A stretch of DNA of 64,000 bases from CALMAK01 sp964392265 (GTDB lineage: Bacteria; Patescibacteriota; Saccharimonadia; Saccharimonadales; Saccharimonadaceae), in contig CAYMOS010000001.1 of assembly GCA_964392265.1 (NCBI GenBank), positions 62,001 through 126,000 on the forward strand. The letters run 5' to 3'. The translations under genes were made by a program, and so were the position numbers. Positions 25,127 through 32,452 of this stretch are shown here, in pieces; position 1 is the stretch's first letter, and each line of letters opens with the position of its first letter. Below the pieces are notes generated by a model. It was given only the letters and a program-made list of their open reading frames with translations, had not been told where the DNA came from and ran no database searches.

Positions 25127-28100
25127 TATGGCCTCCTCTTCGCATAATTCAAGACACTAACAACTCGATCAACCTCAGTCGTCTGATCTTCTGCTACTTT
25201 AATACCAGCAATAAGATCGTTAAGCTGCTGGAGAGTCGATGCATTTACCGATCCAGTGTCCCGAAGATCTGAATTAATACGACGCATTATGGATTCAAAT
25301 CGACGCTTTGTGCGTGCATCGTTAATATTATTTTCAAAGTATGGCCTTAGAGCAATGTCGTCGTACATTGACTGGACCACCTCCAAAGCTTGTTCCTGGT
25401 GTGGCTTTAGTCTGCGGCTTCGGCTATCTTCAGACATAGCACGTCGTTCTGCAGTTCTAGATGACCTTCGCTCAACTTTCTGACGATCGACGACTATTTC
25501 ATCTTTTAATCTCTCGTTATCTTCAGGTGTGGTTTGAATATTCTGTAGTGCTATGAACTCATCGACAAAGCTTGATATATACTCGCCATCGGTAAGAGTT
25601 TCGACGAAGAATGTGAGAGAGATTGGGTGGTTAGTTATCGAGGTCCTTCCATCAACCCTAAGTAGGCTCAATGCCTTGTCATAAGGAGCTTGCGATCGCA
25701 TCGGTAAGTAACTCCATTTACTATTCGGTATGTCACGGATTCGATCGATTTCTTCTTGGCTACTATTTACCAAAAATTCACGAAGCTTATAGATATGATC
25801 ATTGGTCCAGGAGAGAATACTATCATCCTCGCCTAGTTCTTCGAGAGCTTTTGTCGCCTCGTCTGTATTTCCACTATAAAGCTTCTTTGTATCTTCAATG
25901 AATTCCATAGGGTTTACATCATCAGAACTCAAGATTCCCTGGTCTAGGCCAACTGTATGCTTAATTGTATCGATCTTCTTTTGTAGTCTCGCTACAAGGT
26001 TTAGGTATAGTTCAATACTATCCTCTGGCTTCATATTGGCGATGATAACCTCGTCAAACTCAGAGCCTAGACGATTTACGCGACCGTTTCGCTGAATCAT
26101 CCGAACAGGGTTCCAGTGAAGATCATAGTTCACTAGAATGGCTGCATCTTGCAAATTTTGACCCTCCGAGAGTACATCTGTAGCAAACAGGTAGTCTATC
26201 GGCTGATCACCAGGCTGCATTTCATATTTTTTAGACTTAGGCGAGAATCGTCTTACTTGGTTTTCAACATCTGCACCCTTACCTGTAGAGAATGCTGATC
26301 GCTTGACGAAATCTGGTACAGTAACGATGTCTTTTAGGTTCTCTTCTAGATAATTAATGGTATCAGCAAAGAAGCTAAACACAAGGACTTTCTGGCCGTG
26401 CTTACCACTGGACGATACGGCTTCTATGTAGCGTGCAAAATCCTGAAGCTTTACATCGTTTTCGGGACGAGCAATAACGCTGAGTACATTAGATATAGCT
26501 TTTGCTATGTTAATATCTCGCTCTATATCCCTGAACATCGCATCGATATTGTAGACTTCTGGGTCGGCTGGTTTTCTTTCGATTCCCCTTCGCTTTAGGC
26601 CTTCTTCAGTTTCATCTTCAATATTTTCAAATGCTTCATAATCATCGAAGGCCTTCTCTATATCCTCGCCATATTCACGCTCAACAACATCAATATCGCC
26701 AAATGATAGTACATATCCACGATCTAGCCAGCTCTTAAACGCTTCAAGTCTGCGTCCATATGTCTCAATAGACTTAAGTAGCGAAGATGTTGACGACTCA
26801 AGCCGCTTCAACCAGGTAACAAACAGCATATTATGCAGAGTTAGCTGCAAGTTTACAACCTGAGATCGCTTACCCTTCATACCAAGGTTTCTGATCTCTT
26901 CAGGTGTTTTGCCATATATCTCGTGTCGATACGTCATTGGCTTATATGGAGTTAGTCCCATAAGTGTAACCATCTGGAATATATTTGGCACCACTCCATT
27001 AATTGACTCACCCCTAAGATCATCAATGAAGTCCAGAGGGTGACTGCTGCGTTGAGTGATATCTGACATCTTATCTATATCTATAGTCGTAGGATCAATG
27101 CCCTCAAGTAAATGGATGTTTTCGCTAATAAGTGTCTGCATCAAATCAGAGTGTTCAGCAGTAAAGTTATAACCGACTTGATCAACAAAGCTCTTTGGAA
27201 AAGCCTTCTTTTCGCCGTCTTTACCAACAAGTGCACCCTCAGCTTCAACTCCCTGTCTTGTAGATCGCACCAGATAGTGCTGAATACCGCTCACAAGAGT
27301 AGACCGAACCGACTCCCAGTCAAAGTCTGGATCGTTATTAGATCGCTTCTGAATCCTACTTAGAGCGTCAAAGAAGTCGAGCATCTCTGTTCGTTTACGG
27401 TTTGGATCGTAGTATGGAACAGGAATTGAATCTAACTGACCCTTGAGCCCTAGTTGTATCTGATTCACTAAGTCATTTAGAGAGTTGTTGATGGGTGTAG
27501 CAGTAAGCATCAAGACTCTGGAGTCAGGATTATCCTGAAACCATCCCATTACCTTGTCATAGCGACTGCTGCCAGTGTTTCGTAAGTTATGAGCTTCGTC
27601 TACGATAAATAGGTCTATCTGTTTATAACGATCCAATTTCGCCTCTTCATCCATAGCATTCACGTCTTGCTGAGAGATGACCTTAAAGTCCGACCCTTCG
27701 ATTAGGCCATATACATCTGCCAGGTCCGAACGCCACTGGGCCTTGAGTGAGGCTGGGACGATTGCGATGATACGCTTGGCACCTTTATCAACATAGTGTT
27801 GGATAACGGCACCAGCAGTAATAGTTTTACCGAGACCGACCGAGTCGGACAGAATAGCCGTACCGAGTTGCTCTAGCTTACGGATCAATATACCTGCATT
27901 ACGGTTTTGGAATGAGTATAGAATATCCTGACTCTTGCCACTGAGAAGCTCACCTTGATCAAGTTCCTCTGGGAACACTTCCATCAAAGTTTTAATGTAG
28001 GTATCGTATGGACCAAACGTCATATCACCTACAGCTGAGTTTTGAAGTACCTGGGTAAATGTACCGTTCCAGTCTTCGTTTAGCTCATCCTCCCATATAC

Positions 28101-28659
28101 TGTCAAACCAACTCAAGTGACCATATTCGTCTGAGTCGTTGTGTGGTTTAAACTTAACGATACGATGATCATCTTCTAGTGCATTTAGCTCTGTGTTGGA
28201 GGTGAGGCCTGCTCTTGTAAAGTTTGAAGATCCGATGATACCTACCGCCGTATCGCTTTCGTAGTTTCCGAAAACATAAGCCTTGGCGTGCAAGAAGCTT
28301 CGCCTATACACCTTGACTTGCAGCTGGCCGTTGTCCATCAGTTCCTTAACTTTAGTTACAAGACTTCTAAGATCATCTCTCTGTTCAAGCTGACTAAGGC
28401 TAGCCTTAAAATCAAGCTCTGGGAATGTCTCTTCAAGCTTGTTGATGTCGAGCTTAGACGCGTAACGAGGAGGAAGCGGCTCTTGGCCGATCAATAGCCT
28501 TATAGATTCGTAGTCTTTGATGTTTTCAAACACCTCTGCAAGACCAGGGAGGTCCCAGTAACCAGTTGCTATAGATAGGTGTCTATGGGACTTTGCTACC
28601 TCATTTATGACAGTGCTTAAATTTTTTCTCTTGTTATCTACAATCTTTGGCAGTTGCAT
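25126..28659 (-). CDS. PLD-nuclease and SNF2 helicase fusion protein
   Basis: An 1177-residue protein. Residues about 1-180 form one phospholipase-D-type nuclease domain with the HxK motif in SFLHAKAYVFGNYE and IIGSSNFTRAGL. From about 240 a SNF2-type helicase follows: Walker A SVGLGKTITAGAV (about 275), DEAHNLRN (about 354), the LTATPINNSLNDL motif, and the second lobe ending QRNGRVNRLGS (about 856). A helical tail completes it. The partner is the Eco57I-type methyltransferase immediately downstream. Helicase, PLD and methyltransferase parts recall DISARM, but DrmA/DrmB-type genes are absent. It probably translocates on and cuts unmethylated DNA. Confidence 0.85.
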   Translation of the reverse strand: MQLPKIVDNKRKNLSTVINEVAKSHRHLSIATGYWDLPGLAEVFENIKDYESIRLLIGQEPLPPRYASKLDINKLEETFPELDFKASLSQLEQRDDLRSLVTKVKELMDNGQLQVKVYRRSFLHAKAYVFGNYESDTAVGIIGSSNFTRAGLTSNTELNALEDDHRIVKFKPHNDSDEYGHLSWFDSIWEDELNEDWNGTFTQVLQNSAVGDMTFGPYDTYIKTLMEVFPEELDQGELLSGKSQDILYSFQNRNAGILIRKLEQLGTAILSDSVGLGKTITAGAVIQHYVDKGAKRIIAIVPASLKAQWRSDLADVYGLIEGSDFKVISQQDVNAMDEEAKLDRYKQIDLFIVDEAHNLRNTGSSRYDKVMGWFQDNPDSRVLMLTATPINNSLNDLVNQIQLGLKGQLDSIPVPYYDPNRKRTEMLDFFDALSRIQKRSNNDPDFDWESVRSTLVSGIQHYLVRSTRQGVEAEGALVGKDGEKKAFPKSFVDQVGYNFTAEHSDLMQTLISENIHLLEGIDPTTIDIDKMSDITQRSSHPLDFIDDLRGESINGVVPNIFQMVTLMGLTPYKPMTYRHEIYGKTPEEIRNLGMKGKRSQVVNLQLTLHNMLFVTWLKRLESSTSSLLKSIETYGRRLEAFKSWLDRGYVLSFGDIDVVEREYGEDIEKAFDDYEAFENIEDETEEGLKRRGIERKPADPEVYNIDAMFRDIERDINIAKAISNVLSVIARPENDVKLQDFARYIEAVSSSGKHGQKVLVFSFFADTINYLEENLKDIVTVPDFVKRSAFSTGKGADVENQVRRFSPKSKKYEMQPGDQPIDYLFATDVLSEGQNLQDAAILVNYDLHWNPVRMIQRNGRVNRLGSEFDEVIIANMKPEDSIELYLNLVARLQKKIDTIKHTVGLDQGILSSDDVNPMEFIEDTKKLYSGNTDEATKALEELGEDDSILSWTNDHIYKLREFLVNSSQEEIDRIRDIPNSKWSYLPMRSQAPYDKALSLLRVDGRTSITNHPISLTFFVETLTDGEYISSFVDEFIALQNIQTTPEDNERLKDEIVVDRQKVERRSSRTAERRAMSEDSRSRRLKPHQEQALEVVQSMYDDIALRPYFENNINDARTKRRFESIMRRINSDLRDTGSVNASTLQQLNDLIAGIKVAEDQTTEVDRVVSVLNYAKRRP

Positions 28660-28662
28660 ACT

Positions 28663-28857
28663 CTAATTATCACCCTCTACTTTTTCGTCCAAGAAATTTA
28701 GTACATCTGTCTTTTTATACCTATACAACTTTCGAGCACCTATGCGTATAGCCTTTAGTGTGCCGTCTTTATCCCAATTTCGAAGCGTGTTAGGGTGGAC
28801 CTTCAGCAGTTCGCTAACTTGCGTAAGTGTTAGGTATTCGGGTAGTTCATTCATCAT
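28663..28857 (-). CDS. Small excisionase/MerR-like HTH protein
   Basis: A 64-residue winged-helix protein of the HTH_17/excisionase type: YLTLTQVSELLKVHPNTLRN, WDKDGTLKAIRIGARKLYRY and a short acidic tail. It precedes the PLD-helicase gene by three bases on the same strand, so it may regulate that operon or work with the recombinase in excision. Several ATGs crowd the start. The upstream two overlap the TACAAT -10 box, so 28857 was taken. The promoter overlaps a divergent one (28871-28880). Confidence 0.75.
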   Translation of the reverse strand: MMNELPEYLTLTQVSELLKVHPNTLRNWDKDGTLKAIRIGARKLYRYKKTDVLNFLDEKVEGDN

Positions 28858-28870
28858 AATATCTACCATC

Positions 28871-28880
28871 ATTGTATAAT
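28871..28880. promoter_or_regulatory. Two divergent -10 boxes overlapping by two bases
   Basis: On the minus strand TACAAT (28876-28871) serves the HTH/PLD-helicase/methyltransferase operon. On the plus strand TATAAT (28875-28880) serves the gene at 28906. They share two bases, so both polymerases cannot open the DNA at once. Confidence 0.6.
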
Positions 28881-28905
28881 AGATAACAATTAACCTAAAG
28901 ATGTA

Positions 28906-29763
28906 ATGAGCGATAAAATATTTAATTTACGAGGATATGTGATTCTATCGAACCTTCTAAAGAGTTCGGATGAGCTTTTGGCGTCCGCCGACCACGCTAA
29001 GCAAACTATAGTCAACAACCCAGAAGGCAATATAGAGCCTCGCTTACGTGAGATTGAGACTATAACTGAACTCCTTCGGCCGCTCTACGAACAGTCGGGT
29101 CATAACTACCAGTACGCTGTACAGCAGGTTAGATTATCTGAGCTTAGATCACTCATAGAGGCGAACTCAATACTTGGAGATCACAGCAGCTTTACCTATA
29201 CGCCCAACCACATACAGAAGCTAGCTAACGAAATATCGTTCTCTTCCATCGTGACATCCAAGTACGAAACGGAGCAACTGTCCTGGAGGCAGGATGTTGA
29301 AATTAATACTTGCCTCGGCCTTATTCGAGAACAACAGAGCGGATTAAGTGAACTAAAGCATATTATGTCATTTGACGATATGATTTCCGCACTTACTAAT
29401 GCGGGACATACAGTTATACGTACATCGATCGACAATATCCGCCTCAAAGATAGCACGCTGACAATAAACGGTGAGCACACCCTTAAATTCAAAGGTACAA
29501 GTATAGAGGGCCGTTTTATAGGCCTGTTCTTCAACGGGATCGAAACGCTCAAAAAAAGAGGTTTCCAACTCGGAGATATCATCGAGAGGCTTGATAGTGA
29601 AGATTTTCCGAATCCTAATAAAGATCAGGTACGCTCACTGCAAAAGAGATACTCACAAGTAAAAGAAACAATAAATATGAAAATTAAAGCCAAGGCAGGC
29701 ATAGATGAGTTCATTTGCTATGAAGACAAAGAGTTCTTCGTAAACCCTAGACTACTAAAATAG
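28906..29763 (+). CDS. Hypothetical protein, 285 residues, divergent from the PLD-helicase operon
   Basis: A soluble, mostly helical protein (MSDKIFNLRGYVILSNLLKS at the start). No membrane segment or catalytic motif is evident. I do not recognise a family. The start ATG lies about 25 bases after the TATAAT box with a weak AAAGATG before it. A strong terminator follows, so it forms its own transcript. Its promoter overlaps that of the restriction-like operon, which suggests a regulator or an inhibitor of that operon. Confidence 0.65.
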   Translation: MSDKIFNLRGYVILSNLLKSSDELLASADHAKQTIVNNPEGNIEPRLREIETITELLRPLYEQSGHNYQYAVQQVRLSELRSLIEANSILGDHSSFTYTPNHIQKLANEISFSSIVTSKYETEQLSWRQDVEINTCLGLIREQQSGLSELKHIMSFDDMISALTNAGHTVIRTSIDNIRLKDSTLTINGEHTLKFKGTSIEGRFIGLFFNGIETLKKRGFQLGDIIERLDSEDFPNPNKDQVRSLQKRYSQVKETINMKIKAKAGIDEFICYEDKEFFVNPRLLK

Positions 29764-29785
29764 CTACTGGCTAACTTCATAGATA

Positions 29786-29818
29786 ACTGTCTTACGACGT
29801 CGTACGACAGTCTTTTTT
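29786..29818 (+). terminator. Rho-independent terminator of the 28906 gene
   Basis: ACTGTC-T-TACG and CGTA-C-GACAGT (one mismatch) with a 4-base loop, followed by TCTTTTTT. Confidence 0.9.
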
Positions 29819-29831
29819 ATATGCTCAAGCT

Positions 29832-29978
29832 ATGAACGAAGTTTCAATCAATACGTCGGAAGATATTCAGCTCGACAACGAAGCAAAAGATCGTCTCGTG
29901 AGGTTTTTTGACGTACTTATCGAAATGGACTTTGAGTATGAACGCAACAATATCGAAGAAAGAAGTGAGCAGTTATGA
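29832..29978 (+). CDS. Small acidic protein, 48 residues
   Basis: ATG at 29832 to TGA at 29976-29978: MNEVSINTSEDIQLDNEAKD, then RLVRFFDVLIEMDFEYERNN and an acidic end. The next gene starts inside its stop as ATGA, which supports real translation. It lies in the element's plus-strand run of SpoVG-like, HTH and recombinase genes. The family is not recognised; size and charge would fit a regulator or a mobile-element accessory protein. Confidence 0.6.
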   Translation: MNEVSINTSEDIQLDNEAKDRLVRFFDVLIEMDFEYERNNIEERSEQL

Positions 29979-30262
29979 AGATTACTGAAGTAAGGATAGT
30001 GCCAGTAAAACCACAAAATGGCCTCGTCGCATTCGCCAGTGTGGTTGTCGAAGAATCGTTATATCTCGGTTCAATAGCAGTCTATACGCGACCGAACGGG
30101 TCCTATAGATTACTGTACCCTTCTAAGAAAGTTGGGCTGCGTTCTTTAGATATATTCCACCCTATCAATAGATCAGCGAGTAGGCAGCTTGAAGAGCTGA
30201 TATTTGAAAAATGTGATGAGATATTTGAAAATGACAGCGAACAATACTTACACATTCTCTGA
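29975..30262 (+). CDS. SpoVG-like DNA-binding protein
   Basis: A 95-residue protein whose whole length resembles SpoVG: MKITEVRIVPVKPQNGLVAF, SLYLGSIAVYTRPNGSYRLL, YPSKKVG and FHPINR. SpoVG proteins bind DNA or RNA as dimers and are widespread in Firmicutes and in integrative elements. It overlaps the 48-residue gene by four bases and the next HTH gene by about 30, so all three should be translated together. Confidence 0.8.
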   Translation: MKITEVRIVPVKPQNGLVAFASVVVEESLYLGSIAVYTRPNGSYRLLYPSKKVGLRSLDIFHPINRSASRQLEELIFEKCDEIFENDSEQYLHIL

Positions 30263-30746
30263 TAAATGGTCGTCACGAATAGAGTCAGGCGGGTTCACTA
30301 GTATACCTAATATTCTGATTAAGAATCAGTCGAAACTTGGCATAACAGATCCCGAGATGGTTGTAATAATGTGCTTGGCCTTATACAAGTGGGATCGACG
30401 ACTACCGTACCCGTCTGTATCAACATTAAGTGAACATACGGGTAAAACACCTGGGGCTATTAGGAATAATATACGGAGCCTCGAGAAAAAAGGTCTTATT
30501 AAACGTGTTTATCGCGATAATCAATCCAACCAGTACGACTTGAGACCTCTAGTCAAAGTACTGGAAGGTTATGCACAGCCTATCAAAAAAATTACACCCA
30601 TCCGTCACAAATTGAACACCCGACCCTATCAAAATATTAACACCAAAGAATACGCAGCCAATAATACTAAAGAAAGAAGACACAGGGAGTACAGTGGAAA
30701 ACTTACCCACATTAGTGAGGGTCTAAAAAGGTATCAACAAACTTAG
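30231..30746 (+). CDS. Winged-helix (HTH_36-type) protein, possible replication or transfer regulator
   Basis: A 171-residue protein. Residues about 25-100 form a winged-helix domain of the kind found in RepA/DnaD-like and HTH_36 proteins: GFTSIPNILIKNQSKLGI, YPSVSTLSEHTGKTPGAI and RNNIRSLEKKGLIKRVY. The C-terminal part is basic and low in structure (NTKERRHREYSGK). ATG at 30231 was chosen because the domain begins shortly after and the upstream ATG lies deeper in the SpoVG gene. It may control element replication or copy state. The recombinase follows 54 bases later with its own promoter. Confidence 0.65.
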   Translation: MTANNTYTFSDKWSSRIESGGFTSIPNILIKNQSKLGITDPEMVVIMCLALYKWDRRLPYPSVSTLSEHTGKTPGAIRNNIRSLEKKGLIKRVYRDNQSNQYDLRPLVKVLEGYAQPIKKITPIRHKLNTRPYQNINTKEYAANNTKERRHREYSGKLTHISEGLKRYQQT

Positions 30747-30765
30747 ATATTAAGATTTATTGTTA

Positions 30766-30771
30766 TATAAT
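30766..30771 (+). promoter_or_regulatory. -10 box of the recombinase gene
   Basis: TATAAT, 29 bases before the recombinase ATG. A Shine-Dalgarno AGGAG (30790-30794) follows, so this gene has a normal leader. The -35 (TTAGAT at 17 bases) is weak. Confidence 0.5.
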
Positions 30772-30800
30772 GTTATCAAATAGTATATAGGAGTCACGAT

Positions 30801-32342
30801 ATGAAAAATGAAGTGAAGAACTACGAAGGAACAAAAGCATTCTTAATAGCGAGAGTGTCGGACCCCTCCCAGCGAACGGCATTACCAGCACAAACGCTCC
30901 GCTTGAACCAGTATGCCCAAAGCTTAAGTCTAGATGCAGAACTATACAGCTTTGACGAGACAGCTTACAAAGAGGACCGAGTGAAGTTCCTTGAGATCGT
31001 CGAAAAGGCAATTTCACATCCAGGTTCATTCATTATGGTATTCGATAAAATTGACCGCTTAACCCGCGACTGTTCATCGAGCATCATTACTACACTTAAA
31101 AAACTCGTTCGAGACGGTCGTGCCGAACTACACTTCCCATCAGATGGACTAATTTACCACAAGAACTCACCAGCACACGATAAAACTCGATTAGATATGG
31201 GGATGGTGTTTGGAGGATACTACTCTGCTGCCATTAGTGACAACGTAAAACGTAAGATCGACCAAAAGCTACACGATAAAGAGTGGCCTGGGAAAGCACC
31301 TATTGGGTACAAAAATGTCACCATCACTGATGATAATGGTAAAACAACACGCAAAGACATAGTGCCTGACGAAGCAAGAGCCCCTTATATTGCAAAGGTA
31401 TTCGAGTTGCGTCTTAATCGATTATCCTACAGGACGATCGCAAAGACCCTGCGTGAAGAGGGGCTGACAAGTAACACGAAGCAGTCCCGACCGATCGGCC
31501 AGAGCCAGATCGAACAAATACTAAAGAATCCATTCTACTACGGTGTTATGCGCTATAACGGTAGACTGTATCCACACAGGTACGAGGCGGTCATCACAAA
31601 GAGGCTGTACGATCTTGTGCAGCAGGTAAACGAAGATCGAGCAACCGACACCTCGAAAACAAGTACGGTTCATAAGTTCACATTCAACAACCTCCTCAAG
31701 TGTCGTCTCTGTGGCTGCAGCATATCCTCGTACACGAAAAAAGGCCACACATATATGCAGTGCTCTAAAGCAAAAGGACCTTGCAGTCAGCCTCACACAT
31801 CAGAAGCTGAATTGCTACCACAGATAAATAACCTACTAGACGATCTACAAAAGGTTGAGTCCGTAGTCGATCAGGTTGTCGACACCCTCAAGAAAGAGCA
31901 CGACAGCATTCAGGACTATTACGTCACTGCTATGCAGCAGGCTCGTAAGGAATATGGGCGACTCGAGAAGCGTCTTACTATACTCTATGACGACAGGCTC
32001 GATGGACGTATTACTGCAGACGAGTACGACAAGATCGTCTCGATAACTAAATCACAAATGGAAAAGCTGGACGAAAAACTCATCCAGCTTACCAACGGAG
32101 ATAAAAGCTTTGTCGTTACTAGCTCTTATCTGTTACAACTTGCCTCTATCGCAGGTAAACTCTTTAGGAGTTCGAAACCTGAGCTAAAAAGCAAAATTTT
32201 AAATCTTGTACTTTCGAACCTCGAATTAGACAACAAAAAGCTTCATTTCAATCTGTTGTCGCCCTTCGATAAACTCTTGGTACTTTCTCAAAGTTCAAAT
32301 TGGCTCCGGCAGCTGGGCTCGAACCAGCGACCTAATCGTTAA
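30801..32342 (+). CDS. Large serine recombinase of the island
   Basis: A 513-residue site-specific recombinase. The N-terminal resolvase domain carries the catalytic serine in ARVSDPSQR (about residue 20) and the DRLTRD arginine motif. A recombinase domain (GKAPIGYKNV to the RPIGQSQIEQILKNPFYYGV region) and a zinc ribbon (CRLCGCSIS ... CSKAKGPC, about 302-335) follow, then a coiled coil (about 350-430). The start ATG has AGGAG six to ten bases upstream. The last dozen codons (WLRQLGSNQRPNR) are read from the antisense strand of the tRNA-Asn gene, so the integration point lies inside the gene. A different tail is encoded at 19480-19590. Confidence 0.93.
   Translation: MKNEVKNYEGTKAFLIARVSDPSQRTALPAQTLRLNQYAQSLSLDAELYSFDETAYKEDRVKFLEIVEKAISHPGSFIMVFDKIDRLTRDCSSSIITTLKKLVRDGRAELHFPSDGLIYHKNSPAHDKTRLDMGMVFGGYYSAAISDNVKRKIDQKLHDKEWPGKAPIGYKNVTITDDNGKTTRKDIVPDEARAPYIAKVFELRLNRLSYRTIAKTLREEGLTSNTKQSRPIGQSQIEQILKNPFYYGVMRYNGRLYPHRYEAVITKRLYDLVQQVNEDRATDTSKTSTVHKFTFNNLLKCRLCGCSISSYTKKGHTYMQCSKAKGPCSQPHTSEAELLPQINNLLDDLQKVESVVDQVVDTLKKEHDSIQDYYVTAMQQARKEYGRLEKRLTILYDDRLDGRITADEYDKIVSITKSQMEKLDEKLIQLTNGDKSFVVTSSYLLQLASIAGKLFRSSKPELKSKILNLVLSNLELDNKKLHFNLLSPFDKLLVLSQSSNWLRQLGSNQRPNR
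32301..32307. other. Right attachment site of the island, in the tRNA-Asn 3' end
   Basis: TGGCTCC on the plus strand, i.e. GGAGCCA at the end of the tRNA. It is shared with 19480-19486, and its first six bases with 13121-13126. Element DNA lies on the low side, tRNA on the high side. Confidence 0.65.
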
Positions 32343-32375
32343 CAGCGATCCGCTCTACCACTGAGCTATGCCGGA
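32301..32375 (-). tRNA. tRNA-Asn (GTT)
   Basis: The minus strand folds into a cloverleaf: acceptor TCCGGCA/TGCCGGA, D arm GCTC-AGTGGTA-GAGC, anticodon loop CTGTTAA with anticodon GTT, T arm GCTGG-TTCGAGC-CCAGC, discriminator G and an encoded CCA. The 75 bases include CCA. A promoter lies about 46 bases upstream. Its 3' end is the integration site of the island, and the recombinase gene overlaps it on the other strand for 42 bases. No terminator follows at the present junction; a suitable one is at 13081-13113. Confidence 0.96.
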
Positions 32376-32420
32376 ATAATGGTGTAACGTACGTTGCCTA
32401 GGAGGCAAAACTAGGAGTTA

Positions 32421-32449
32421 TTATACACCGTTACCTCTCGAGAGTAAAC
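32421..32449 (-). promoter_or_regulatory. Promoter of tRNA-Asn
   Basis: TTTACT, a 17-base spacer and TATAAT (32426-32421), about 45 bases upstream of the mature tRNA 5' end. Confidence 0.6.
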
Positions 32450-32452
32450 ACT

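Noticed and set aside
21896..28659. A full DISARM or BREX locus
   Set aside because: Only a helicase and a methyltransferase are comparable. No DrmA, DrmB, BrxC, PglZ or Lon-like gene is present.
32301..32375. Second partial tRNA-Asn copy elsewhere as an attachment repeat
   Set aside because: Only the last six to seven bases recur (13121 and 19480). No longer duplicate of the tRNA was found by eye, which fits a serine recombinase with a short core.
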